Below are positions 1 through 7,857 of a stretch of 64,000 nucleotides of DNA, piece after piece (the stretch's first letter is position 1; each line of letters begins with the position of its first letter). Source of the stretch: Mucilaginibacter pankratovii. GTDB lineage: Bacteria; Bacteroidota; Bacteroidia; Sphingobacteriales; Sphingobacteriaceae. The stretch is from assembly GCF_014773265.1 (NCBI RefSeq), contig NZ_JACWMY010000014.1, positions 62,001 through 126,000 of the forward strand, in the 5' to 3' direction. The notes beneath the pieces are model-generated. The model was not told the origin of the DNA and did not search any database. It saw nothing but the letters and a program-made list of their open reading frames with translations. The translations under genes were made by a program, and so were the position numbers.

Positions 1-335
1 AAGGCTGCGACACTTTCGCGCCGATGGGCCCGTATTTGGTAACACCTGATGAGGCAGGCGATGTAGATGCTATGCGCCTGTGGCTAACCGTTAACGGTAC
101 CAAAATGCAGGATGGCAACACCTCCAACTTTATCTTTAAAGTGCCTTTTGTAATCTCTTATATCAGTCAGTTCATGACCTTGCTTCCGGGCGATGTGATC
201 TCTACAGGCACACCAGCAGGTGTTGGCCTGGGCTTTAAGCCACCGGTTTACCTAAAACCCGGCGACGTGGTAGAATTAGGTATAGATGGATTAGGAACTT
301 CGAGGCAGGAAGTGGTGGCTTACAGCAAGGCTTAA
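1..335 (+). CDS. Fumarylacetoacetate hydrolase family protein, C-terminal part
   Basis: The open frame runs in from the window edge (codons from base 3), so only about the last 110 residues are present. It shows the family's C-terminal signature GDVISTGTPAGVG, preceded by an NG-KMQDGNTSN segment, typical of the FAH fold that binds a divalent metal and a beta-diketo acid. Members of this subgroup include 2,4-diketo-3-deoxy-L-fuconate hydrolase, which cleaves its substrate to pyruvate and L-lactate. That assignment is inferred from the neighbourhood: a lactate oxidation operon starts 50 bases downstream and a GH95 fucosidase and SDR dehydrogenase lie in the same locus. Ureidoglycolate lyase-like or another acylpyruvate hydrolase function cannot be excluded. 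The family call is secure, the substrate is not. Confidence 0.88.
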   Translation, partial: GCDTFAPMGPYLVTPDEAGDVDAMRLWLTVNGTKMQDGNTSNFIFKVPFVISYISQFMTLLPGDVISTGTPAGVGLGFKPPVYLKPGDVVELGIDGLGTSRQEVVAYSKA

Positions 336-385
336 ACCATACAGTACAGTACAATTAAAATATATGAATACTGCAGATTTGTAAC

Positions 386-1135
386 ATGAAAGTAGGCCTG
401 TTCATCCCTTGTTACGTCGACCAGTTTTACCCCAATGCGGCTATTGCCACTTTGGAGTTGCTGGAGAAGCTTGGCGTAGAGGTTGGCTACCCGGCGCAGC
501 AAACCTGCTGCGGGCAGCCGATGGCCAATTCGGGTTACGAACATTTAACCGGCGGCTGCAACGACCTGTTTGTAGACAACTTTGCAGGTTTTGATTACAT
601 CGTTTCGCCATCGGGCAGTTGCGCTTTGCATATTAAGGAGCACCTGCACTCGCATGATAATGAACAGGCTGCAACCGGCATCCGCAAAAAAATATACGAG
701 TTGACCGAGTTTTTAACCGATGTTTTAAAGGTTGAAAAACTCGATGCCAAGTTTCCGCACCGGGTGGGCCTGCACCAAAGCTGCCACGGACAGCGCGGAC
801 TTAAACTGGCGCAGATGACGGAGCTTACCGCTTCGCCCTACTCCAAACCCGGCGGCTTATTAAATATGGTAGAAGGGGTAGAGCTGATCCCCCTAACCCG
901 TAGCGACGAATGTTGCGGCTTTGGTGGTACTTTTTGTGTTGCCGAGGAAGCGGTATCGGCCAAGATGGGGAAAGACAGGGTTGCCGATCATATCCAAAAC
1001 GGTGCGGAGTACATCACTGCTGCCGATCTGAGTTGCCTGATGCACATGGAAGGCATCCTCAAGCGGCAAAAAAGCGGGGTGAAGGTGATCCACATTGCCG
1101 AGATATTGAATGGCGTAAAGGAACCGGTAGCATGA
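386..1135 (+). CDS. lutA: Lactate utilisation Fe-S protein LutA
   Basis: This 249-residue protein has two cysteine-rich CCG domains. Visible ligand motifs are C9, C41-C42-G with QP after it, C133 in HQSCHG, and C176-C177-G with C184 in the ECCGFGGTFC segment. That is the LutA/YkgE pattern. LutA, LutB and LutC together oxidise L-lactate to pyruvate in Bacillus subtilis and relatives. It is cytosolic, with no signal peptide. The stop codon overlaps the lutB start as ATGA, so the two are translationally coupled. Its position just after a hydrolase that could release L-lactate suggests it handles an internally produced lactate rather than only an external one; this is inference. Confidence 0.95.
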   Translation: MKVGLFIPCYVDQFYPNAAIATLELLEKLGVEVGYPAQQTCCGQPMANSGYEHLTGGCNDLFVDNFAGFDYIVSPSGSCALHIKEHLHSHDNEQAATGIRKKIYELTEFLTDVLKVEKLDAKFPHRVGLHQSCHGQRGLKLAQMTELTASPYSKPGGLLNMVEGVELIPLTRSDECCGFGGTFCVAEEAVSAKMGKDRVADHIQNGAEYITAADLSCLMHMEGILKRQKSGVKVIHIAEILNGVKEPVA

Positions 1136-2493
1136 AGAACCACGCCGAACTTTCCGAAGTATTTAATAAAGACGAGCAGCGCGTAAACTGGCACGACGAA
1201 ACCCTTTGGTTTGTGCGCCAGAAACGCGATAAGGCCACGCACCAGATCCCCGATTGGGAGGAGCTGCGCGAAGCCGCCTCGCAAATAAAGCATAACGTAC
1301 TATCCGACTTAGGCAATTACCTGGAGCAGTTTGAAAAGAATGCCGTTAATAATGGTATTCGTGTACATTGGGCGGTTGATGCCCAAGAGCATAACAAGAT
1401 CGTCCATAGTATTTTAAAGCGGCACGGCATCAGTCAGATGGTGAAAAGTAAATCCATGCTGACGGAGGAATGCCACCTCAATCATTATCTCGAAGACAAG
1501 GGCATTAACGTGGTAGATTCTGATTTGGGTGAGCTCATTGTACAGCTGGCTAAAGAACCGCCAAGCCATATCGTCCTCCCCTGTATCCACAAAAAGAAAG
1601 AAGAAATAGGGGATATATTCCACGAGCATTTAGGCAGCGCCAAAGGCGAAGCCGACCCGCAGATACTGACGGAAACCGCGCGCATCCATTTACGCAACAC
1701 ATTCCTCTCCCGCAGGGCGGCGCTTACCGGTGTTAATTTCGCGGTAGCAGAAACCGGCGAGTTTGTAGTATGCACCAACGAGGGCAATGCCGATATGGGC
1801 GCGCACCTTTCTGATGTACACATCGCCAGTATGGGGATCGAGAAACTGATCCCAAAGCGTAAAGACCTCGGCGTGTTTCTGCGCCTGCTTACGCGGAGCG
1901 CTACGGGGCAACCCATTACCACCTACAGTAGTCATTTTAAACGACCACGGCCGGGGCAGGAGATGCATATCATTTTAGTTGATAACGGACGCAGTGTACA
2001 ATTGGGTCGCGAAGATTTTCGCAATTCGCTCAAATGCATTCGTTGCGGGGCTTGTATGAACACCTGCCCGGTTTACCGCCGCAGCGGCGGGCATAGTTAC
2101 CACACGGCAGTTGCAGGGCCGATAGGCTCTATCCTTGCCCCAAACCTGGATATGAAGCAATATGCTGATCTGCCCTTTGCGTCCACGCTTTGCGGGTCGT
2201 GCAGTAATGTTTGCCCGGTGAAGATAGATATCCACGAGCAGCTATATAAATGGCGGCAGGTAATTGTTAAAGAAGGTTACGGCGATAAAAAGAAAGCCGC
2301 CGCCATGCAGGCGATGGCTTATACGCTGTCCTCGCCAAAGGTTTACCGCCTGGCAGGTAAAGCCGGGCGCTGGGTGATGAAACATACACCATTCGCCGTA
2401 AACAACCCGCTGAACCCCTGGTACAAGCAACGCGATATGCCGGAGGCACCGAAGGAATCGTTTGGGGAGTGGTACGCGAAGAATAGAGGTTAG
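1132..2493 (+). CDS. lutB: Lactate utilisation iron-sulfur protein LutB
   Basis: This 453-residue protein begins at the ATG overlapping the lutA stop. The same frame is open upstream to 910, but that stretch is a shadow of lutA. An N-terminal LUD domain (about residues 60-285) is followed by two 4Fe-4S motifs: C302, C305, C308 with C312, and C354, C357 with C361 followed by P. A C-terminal helical segment ends in the PWYKQRDMP region seen in LutB/YkgF. It is the electron-carrying subunit of the lactate oxidation complex. lutC follows after 85 bases of AT-rich, locally repetitive DNA containing a dispersed short repeat (see 2548-2575). Confidence 0.95.
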   Translation: MKNHAELSEVFNKDEQRVNWHDETLWFVRQKRDKATHQIPDWEELREAASQIKHNVLSDLGNYLEQFEKNAVNNGIRVHWAVDAQEHNKIVHSILKRHGISQMVKSKSMLTEECHLNHYLEDKGINVVDSDLGELIVQLAKEPPSHIVLPCIHKKKEEIGDIFHEHLGSAKGEADPQILTETARIHLRNTFLSRRAALTGVNFAVAETGEFVVCTNEGNADMGAHLSDVHIASMGIEKLIPKRKDLGVFLRLLTRSATGQPITTYSSHFKRPRPGQEMHIILVDNGRSVQLGREDFRNSLKCIRCGACMNTCPVYRRSGGHSYHTAVAGPIGSILAPNLDMKQYADLPFASTLCGSCSNVCPVKIDIHEQLYKWRQVIVKEGYGDKKKAAAMQAMAYTLSSPKVYRLAGKAGRWVMKHTPFAVNNPLNPWYKQRDMPEAPKESFGEWYAKNRG

Positions 2494-2547
2494 AGAATAG
2501 AGGTTAGAATCAAGATACAAGAAGCAAGAAATAAGACGAAGATAAAT

Positions 2548-2575
2548 TAGAAATTGAACATTCGACATTTGAAAT
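2548..2575 (+). repeat. Short dispersed GAAAT-type repeat, copy 1
   Basis: This AT-rich stretch just before the lutC start resembles segments at 23373-23399 and 29073-29101. The shared pattern is roughly CCGAAATtGAACATtCGAAATcCGAAAT, with GAAAT recurring at about 10-base spacing. The bases just upstream (about 2484-2540) also hold a doubled GAATAGAGGTTAGA word and a purine-rich CAAGA-type run. The similarity was found by eye. Confidence 0.5.
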
Positions 2576-2578
2576 AAA

Positions 2579-3175
2579 ATGACAACCCGCGATAAAATAT
2601 TAGCAGATGTACGCCGTAACCAGCCGCCTTTGGTGGCTGCACCGGATCTTGCTGTGTGGGAAGCTAAGGCGCAGGCGAAAGCCTCTTTGCTGGAAACTTT
2701 TGCAACTGTTGCCGGCAATGTAGGCAGCAGGGTGGTGCTGGTTGATAGCATTGCAGATCTGAAATCGCATCTGATTATTCCCCCGGATTCACGGGTATTA
2801 ACGTCCCTACCCCAATTGCTGGATATTGCCAAGGATGCCGCTTTATTTGCCAACAACGCTCCGCACGAAATGGAGAATGTAGAGCTGGCCATTCTGCAGG
2901 CCGAGTTTGGCGTTGCCGAAAACAGCGCCCTTTGGGTTACCGAAAAACAAATGGGTACCCGCGTGCTGCCCTTTATTTGCCAGCATTTGGCGCTGGTGGT
3001 TAAGTCGGCAGATATTGTGCCCGATATGCACGCCGCCTACCTGCGTACCCAGGGCAGCGACCATGGCTTCGCCGCCTTCATTGCCGGCCCCTCTAAAACC
3101 GCAGATATTGAACAATCATTGGTACTTGGTGCACATGGGCCGAGGAGTTTGGTGATATTTGTTTTGACGAGCTAA
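2579..3175 (+). CDS. lutC: Lactate utilisation protein LutC (LUD domain)
   Basis: This 198-residue protein has the LutC/YkgG (DUF162, LUD) fold. The segment AEFGVAENSALWVTE is the family's core motif, and the C-terminal GSDHGFAAFIAGPSKTADIEQSLVLGAHGPRSL region carries the conserved PS-TADIE and G-HGP features. It is the third component of the lactate oxidation system and the last gene of the lutABC operon. The length is usual for the family. A small gene of unknown function starts 19 bases after its stop. Confidence 0.95.
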   Translation: MTTRDKILADVRRNQPPLVAAPDLAVWEAKAQAKASLLETFATVAGNVGSRVVLVDSIADLKSHLIIPPDSRVLTSLPQLLDIAKDAALFANNAPHEMENVELAILQAEFGVAENSALWVTEKQMGTRVLPFICQHLALVVKSADIVPDMHAAYLRTQGSDHGFAAFIAGPSKTADIEQSLVLGAHGPRSLVIFVLTS

Positions 3176-3194
3176 TTTCCTGTATTTTAGATCG

Positions 3195-3626
3195 ATGAAA
3201 AGCGATAAGTCGATAAGGAATATTTGTTTGGCAGCAATTAAACGGCGCTCGAGTAGGCCGTTTGATTTTCAATTGACTAAAATATTTGAATCGACAACTT
3301 TTGACGACATTGAAGATGCTTTCAGGATTACGAGGGTGAATAAAGAAGAACTGCCAATTTCCCAGACATTTATCGACGAAAATAACTGGACACTGGTTAC
3401 CACGAGACAAATTATAACCAGTAAGCAAGGGATTCAAGAAAGCATACAAGCAACAGAAGTAAAAAGCTGGCACTGGAATGATTTTAAAGGATATGATAAA
3501 ACGTCTTACACGCTTGGTGAACTACACCGTAATGGTGGGTCGGATTTTGAAGTCTTTATCGAAACCGGGCGGGCATCCATGGTTAGTATTTATGCCATTA
3601 TGACTTTGGTTGGGCAGCTTGCTTAA
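3195..3626 (+). CDS. Hypothetical protein, 143 residues
   Basis: I do not recognise this protein. It lacks a signal peptide and a membrane segment and has mixed charged and hydrophobic composition with two tryptophans in a KSWHWNDFKG segment. The C-terminus (SMVSIYAIMTLVGQLA) is hydrophobic but too short for a confident membrane anchor. It starts 19 bases after lutC on the same strand, so it may be cotranscribed with it. Codon use looks more AT-rich than that of the lut genes, which could mean recent arrival or weak selection. No function is proposed. Confidence 0.6.
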   Translation: MKSDKSIRNICLAAIKRRSSRPFDFQLTKIFESTTFDDIEDAFRITRVNKEELPISQTFIDENNWTLVTTRQIITSKQGIQESIQATEVKSWHWNDFKGYDKTSYTLGELHRNGGSDFEVFIETGRASMVSIYAIMTLVGQLA

Positions 3627-3707
3627 CCCTTTTAGCAACACCAAAAATGATGATTTTGCTCTTTTATTTAACTAAATAAAAACCAATATTTGCCTAACCT
3701 TAAAATT

Positions 3708-5684
3708 ATGAAAACACTTCGTGTCCTCTTCCTTGCCGCGTTTGTGGCTACCGGCTTTTGTGCCAATGCCAAAGTTATCCTGTCTTCTGCCTTTAGCGAT
3801 AATATGGTGCTGCAGCAAAAAACAAAAGCTGCCATTTGGGGAAAGGCTGATCCGGGTAAAGCCGTTACGATTAGCACCACCTGGAACTCAAAAAAATATA
3901 CCGCCGTGGCCGGTGCCGATGGGAAATGGAAGGTGATGTTATCCACGCCATCATATGGCGGGCCTTATGATATCACGGTTTCCGATGGTGATGCCATTAC
4001 GCTTAAAAATGTGCTGATAGGCGAGGTATGGATCTGCTCGGGGCAATCTAATATGGAGTTCCCGGTATCGGGCTGGTCGCAGGTGGTAAATTACCAGCAG
4101 GAACTGGCCGATGCACAATACCCTAATATCCGCCTGTTACAGGTAGAGCATATCACCAGCACGGTACCTTTGGATGATGCCAAAATAACCGGCGGCGGCT
4201 GGCAGCAATGTACCCCGCAAACGGTGGCGCAATTTTCAGCAGTGGCCTATTTCTTCGCACGTGATATTTATAAAAAAACGGGCATTCCGATAGGGTTGAT
4301 CCATTCTTCGTGGGGTGGCACCATCGTAGAGGCATGGACCAGCGAGAACACCGTAAAACAATTGCCCGACCTGGCCAAGGCTTACGAAAAGATGAAAACC
4401 CTAACCAAAGAGCAAAGCCTGGCCCTATACAATACCGAAGCCACTGCCTGGCAAGCCAACGTAGTTGCAAAGGATGGAGGGTATCAAAACGGCGCACCCG
4501 TATGGGCGGCACCCAAAATCGATACCAGCGGTTGGAAAACCGTACAGCTACCCGGCGCATGGGAAACCTCGGTGTTGCCCGATTTTGATGGCATTGTTTG
4601 GTTCCGTAAAAAGATCAGCATCCCCGAAAGCTGGGCGGGTAAGGATATTAAGCTGAGCCTCGGCGCGATAGATGATGCCGACATCACCTTTTTTAACGGG
4701 GACAAAATAGGCGAAACCAACTTTTACGCGGCACCGCGCAATTATACCATCCCCGCAGATAAAGTAAAGGCGGGCGAGTTCGTTATAACTGTACGGGCTT
4801 TTGATACCGGCGGCGACGGGGGCTTTACGGGTAAAAAAGGAGTAATGTTTATGCAAAGCGTCTCCGGCGAGACTATCCCGTTGGATGGCGCGTGGCAGTA
4901 TAAAATGGCGGTAGATTTTAAAGGCTTTCCGTCGCCTGTGTTTAATGATGGGCCAAACCGGCCGTCGGTATTGTTTAATGCGATGCTCAACCCATTTACC
5001 CAGTATGCCGTAAAGGGCGCTATTTGGTACCAGGGCGAGGCAAACGTAAACCGTGCCCAGCAATACAATGAACTGTTCCCGGCTTTAATAAACGATTGGC
5101 GCCGCGATTGGAACAACCCCAAAATGGCTTTTTACTTTGTTCAGCTGGCTAATTTTATGCCGGTTAGTCCGCAACCTGTACCCTCTGCCTGGGCCGAACT
5201 GCGCGATGTGCAACTGGCTACTTTAGCTGTGCCAAACACAGGTATGGCCGTGGCAATAGATATTGGCGAAGGCGCGGATATCCACCCGAGGAATAAACAA
5301 GAAGTTGGCCGCCGCCTGGCACTTATCGCCCTGGCAAAAAATTACGGGCAGGGTGGTGTTTATTCGGGGCCGGTGTACAGCTCCTCTAAAATCGATGGTA
5401 ATACTATCAGCATAAAATTAAAAAATGCCGAAGGATTAAGCGCCAAAGGCGGCGGTGCTGTTACAGGCTTCGCGATAGCAGGCAGCGATCAAAAGTTTTA
5501 CTGGGCGGATGCCGTTATAAATGGCGATAAAGTAACGGTAAGTAGCCCCAATGTGAAAAACCCGGTGGCGGTAAGGTATGCCTGGAGTAATAACCCGGTT
5601 TGTAATTTAGTTAACGGGGCAGGCTTGCCTGCATCGCCCTTCCGTACGGATAAGTGGCAGTACAGCACTTTTGGGAAGAAGTAG
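3708..5684 (+). CDS. Secreted sialate O-acetylesterase (SGNH/GDSL hydrolase)
   Basis: This is a 658-residue exported esterase. The ATG at 3708 is preferred over an in-frame TTG at 3690 because it starts directly on the signal peptide MKTLRVLFLAAFVATGFCANA. The nucleophile lies in SGQSNMEF (Ser114) and the acid/base pair in the D524-I-H526 motif, both as expected for the SASA family. A beta-rich galactose-binding-like insertion lies around residues 250-390 (WFRKKISIPESWAGKDI). These periplasmic or outer-membrane enzymes strip acetyl groups from sialic acids or from acetylated plant glycans. In this locus it probably exposes fucosylated or otherwise decorated glycans to the GH95 enzyme downstream (inference). 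Confidence 0.92.
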   Translation: MKTLRVLFLAAFVATGFCANAKVILSSAFSDNMVLQQKTKAAIWGKADPGKAVTISTTWNSKKYTAVAGADGKWKVMLSTPSYGGPYDITVSDGDAITLKNVLIGEVWICSGQSNMEFPVSGWSQVVNYQQELADAQYPNIRLLQVEHITSTVPLDDAKITGGGWQQCTPQTVAQFSAVAYFFARDIYKKTGIPIGLIHSSWGGTIVEAWTSENTVKQLPDLAKAYEKMKTLTKEQSLALYNTEATAWQANVVAKDGGYQNGAPVWAAPKIDTSGWKTVQLPGAWETSVLPDFDGIVWFRKKISIPESWAGKDIKLSLGAIDDADITFFNGDKIGETNFYAAPRNYTIPADKVKAGEFVITVRAFDTGGDGGFTGKKGVMFMQSVSGETIPLDGAWQYKMAVDFKGFPSPVFNDGPNRPSVLFNAMLNPFTQYAVKGAIWYQGEANVNRAQQYNELFPALINDWRRDWNNPKMAFYFVQLANFMPVSPQPVPSAWAELRDVQLATLAVPNTGMAVAIDIGEGADIHPRNKQEVGRRLALIALAKNYGQGGVYSGPVYSSSKIDGNTISIKLKNAEGLSAKGGGAVTGFAIAGSDQKFYWADAVINGDKVTVSSPNVKNPVAVRYAWSNNPVCNLVNGAGLPASPFRTDKWQYSTFGKK

Positions 5685-5738
5685 TCGCTATGCAGGGGAT
5701 CGCTTTTAATTTGACTCAATTCAAAAATCTATAAAACC

Positions 5739-5896
5739 CATAAAGCGTTCCGATGGAACGCCGCGGTATTGATTTGTTTTTTCTACCCATAATGTATCCC
5801 GAAGGGATACTGGTTCATATTCTTCGTCCCTTCGGGACGGCTCATGGGTAGGAAATAAGACAACATCCATTTTTACGTTCCATCGGAACGTTTTAT
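5739..5896. repeat. Nested palindromic intergenic element
   Basis: Four perfect short palindromes occur in 145 bases: CGTTCCGATGGAACG (5746-5760), GTATCCCGAAGGGATAC (5794-5810), CGTCCCTTCGGGACG (5825-5839) and CGTTCCATCGGAACG (5876-5890). The fourth is the exact reverse complement of the first, and the second and third are near reverse complements. CTACCCAT (5783-5790) pairs with ATGGGTAG (5844-5851), and CATAAA flanks pair at the ends. The whole is therefore a palindrome made of palindromes, able to fold into four hairpins or one long arm. It fills most of the 313-base gap between the convergent esterase and AraC genes and might also terminate transcription. No coding potential was seen. Confidence 0.8.
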
Positions 5897-5997
5897 GATA
5901 GGCGGTGTGCCTAAGAGTAAAGTTTTTTGTAAGTTAACTTAAACATGATAAGGGACCTTGCGGGAACGGATATCATCATAAACTGAGATATCTCCTG

Positions 5998-6867
5998 CTA
6001 CTTTTTAACGTAGCACTTTTGATAGCTGAGCGGGCTTTTCCCGGTGATTTCTTTAAAATATTTATGAAAGCTGGCAAAATTATAAAAGCCGCTTTCGTAA
6101 CAAATCTCCTTTACGTTCATCTGGTTGTTGATGAGTAACTTACAGGCGCTGCCTACTCTTATCTCGTTAATAAAACGCGAGTAGGTTTTTTTGCTGCGCG
6201 ATTTAAAGAATTTGCAAAACGAATTTGGGCTGATGTTGGCAACCGCGGCAATCTCATCCAGGGTGATCTTCTTTTTAAAATTTACGATAGAGTAATTGTA
6301 AATGGCGTTAATGCGGTCCTTCTCCGATTCCTGGAAGTTGTGCGCAAAACCCAGCGATGCCAGTATATTGTTTTCTTCGCCGCCGGCAATGGCAAGCAGC
6401 ACCTCCATCAGCAATATAATTTTACGCGGACCCTCGGCAAAAACCACCTGTTCTACCAGGCTGCCCACCTTATTAAGGTTGGCGCCTGTTATTTGTATGC
6501 CCCGTTTAGATTTATGGAGGATGTTTTTGATCTCCTTATTTTCCGGAAGCTCCAGGAACTGGTCGCCCCAAAAATTCTCGTTAAAATGCACCACGCTTAC
6601 ATCCGCGGTAGCGTCGGCATTGCCATGAAAATACACCTCATCAAACTGCCAGTAATGCGGCAGGTTAGAGCCCACCAGCACCACATCGCCTGTGTTAAAC
6701 TGCGTAATGCAATCGCCTATAAATTGAGTACCGCTGCCTTTTTTAAAAAAAACCAGCTCAACTTCGGGGTGGTAGTGCCAATGGTTGTTTACATTGGGCC
6801 TGGTATCGCGCCGCGCATTGAACGACTGCACCAGGTTTGTAGATACTTTTAATAATTGAGGCTTCAT
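5998..6867 (-). CDS. AraC family transcriptional regulator with cupin sensor domain
   Basis: The protein has 289 residues from the ATG at 6867; an in-frame start at 6909 would add 14 residues. The N-terminal half has cupin features (NHWHYHPEVELVFF, then GDVVLVGSNLPHYW), a ligand-binding jelly roll. The C-terminal 100 residues hold two helix-turn-helix motifs, ending in the classic AraC signature ICYESGFYNFASFHKYFKEITGKSPLSYQ. It is divergent from the SDR-GH95 unit, with 192 bases between the start codons, and likely activates that unit in response to a sugar. The intergenic region contains the palindromes CTTTGATCAAAG (6962-6973) and CTATACTTGTATAG (7001-7014). Confidence 0.93.
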   Translation of the reverse strand: MKPQLLKVSTNLVQSFNARRDTRPNVNNHWHYHPEVELVFFKKGSGTQFIGDCITQFNTGDVVLVGSNLPHYWQFDEVYFHGNADATADVSVVHFNENFWGDQFLELPENKEIKNILHKSKRGIQITGANLNKVGSLVEQVVFAEGPRKIILLMEVLLAIAGGEENNILASLGFAHNFQESEKDRINAIYNYSIVNFKKKITLDEIAAVANISPNSFCKFFKSRSKKTYSRFINEIRVGSACKLLINNQMNVKEICYESGFYNFASFHKYFKEITGKSPLSYQKCYVKK

Positions 6868-6982
6868 TGACTGGTAATTGGCATGGTGAAAGTATAAAAA
6901 ATTCAACATTAAAGTTACAAAACCTGCATATGTTTTTATTGAAATACAATATCGCTTAATGCTTTGATCAAAGAATAAAATG

Positions 6983-7014
6983 TTGGGCCTGCAACAAAGC
7001 CTATACTTGTATAG
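6983..7014 (+). promoter_or_regulatory. Candidate promoter and operator of the SDR-GH95 operon
   Basis: TTG at 6983-6985 and TATACTTG at 7002-7009 (one mismatch to TAnnTTTG) are spaced like a Bacteroidota -33/-7 pair, about 50 bases before the SDR start. The -7 box sits inside a palindrome, CTATAC-TT-GTATAG (7001-7014), and a second palindrome, CTTTGATCAAAG, lies at 6962-6973. Either could be the site of the divergently encoded AraC regulator. Prediction by eye only. Confidence 0.45.
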
Positions 7015-7059
7015 TACAAAACCAATTATTCCTGCCGTACCGGCATCTTTTTTTCTATT

Positions 7060-7839
7060 ATGGATCTACAACTAAAGGACAAAGTAATTATTGTAACCGG
7101 GGGTGCCCGTGGTATAGGCAAAGGCATAGCGGTGCTGCTGGCAAAAGAGGGCGCTATACCCGCTATTATCAGCCGTACCGAAGCAGAAAATTTGAAGACG
7201 GTGAACGAAATTGCTGCCGCTGGTGGCAAAGCTTTCCATTTTGTGGCAGAACTATCAAACCCGGATGCCTGCCGCCAGGCGGTTGAAAACGTAGTAACCG
7301 AATTGGGCCGGATAGATGGCCTGGTGAATAACGCCGGGGAGAATGACGGCGTGGGGCTGCAAAACGGCGGTTACGATAAGTTTATGGCGTCGCTGCATAA
7401 AAACCTGGTGCATTATTATTTAATAGCACATTATGCTTTGCCGGAACTGATAAAATCTGAAGGCAGCATCCTCAATATAACTTCTAAAGTTGCTGATACC
7501 GGGCAGGGCGGTACATCGGCCTATGCGGCTGCCAACGGCGGGCGCAACGCCCTAACAAGGGAATGGGCGGTAGAACTGTTGCCCCACAACATTCGCGTAA
7601 ATGCGCTTGTGGTGGCCGAATGCTACACTCCGCTTTATGAGCGCTGGTTAAGCACCCTGCAAAACCCCGAAGAAAAACTGGCATCCATTGTAAAAAACAT
7701 CCCCCTTGGCAACCGTATGACCACCGTGGAAGAGATTGCCAATACCGCGGCCTTCCTGCTCTCGCCGGTTTCCAGCCATACTACGGGGCAAATAGTTTAT
7801 GTAGACGGCGGTTACACACATTTAGACAGATCAATTTAA
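7060..7839 (+). CDS. SDR family dehydrogenase, probable sugar (L-fucose) dehydrogenase
   Basis: This 259-residue cytosolic Rossmann-fold enzyme has the NAD(P) motif TGGARGIGKG near residue 13 and NNAG at residues 90-93. Ser142 and Tyr155 sit at the catalytic positions, but the position of the usual YxxxK lysine is Asn159 (Y-A-A-A-N). The C-terminal TGQIVYVDGG stretch is standard. The sequence style resembles dehydrogenases annotated for L-fucose or 2-keto-3-deoxy-L-fuconate. It is the first gene of a two-gene unit, 18 bases before a GH95 alpha-L-fucosidase and divergent from an AraC regulator. The role in fucose oxidation is inferred from context. The lysine replacement may mean an altered mechanism or a subfamily in which a neighbouring residue substitutes. 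Confidence 0.85.
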   Translation: MDLQLKDKVIIVTGGARGIGKGIAVLLAKEGAIPAIISRTEAENLKTVNEIAAAGGKAFHFVAELSNPDACRQAVENVVTELGRIDGLVNNAGENDGVGLQNGGYDKFMASLHKNLVHYYLIAHYALPELIKSEGSILNITSKVADTGQGGTSAYAAANGGRNALTREWAVELLPHNIRVNALVVAECYTPLYERWLSTLQNPEEKLASIVKNIPLGNRMTTVEEIANTAAFLLSPVSSHTTGQIVYVDGGYTHLDRSI

Positions 7840-7857
7840 AACCTCACGATAATCCTG

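Noticed and set aside
910..1131. Upstream extension of the lutB frame
   Set aside because: It overlaps lutA completely; the ATG at 1132 overlapping the lutA stop is the normal start and gives a family-typical protein.
6340..6852. 170-codon plus-strand ORF opposite the AraC gene
   Set aside because: Antisense shadow of a well-supported AraC regulator.
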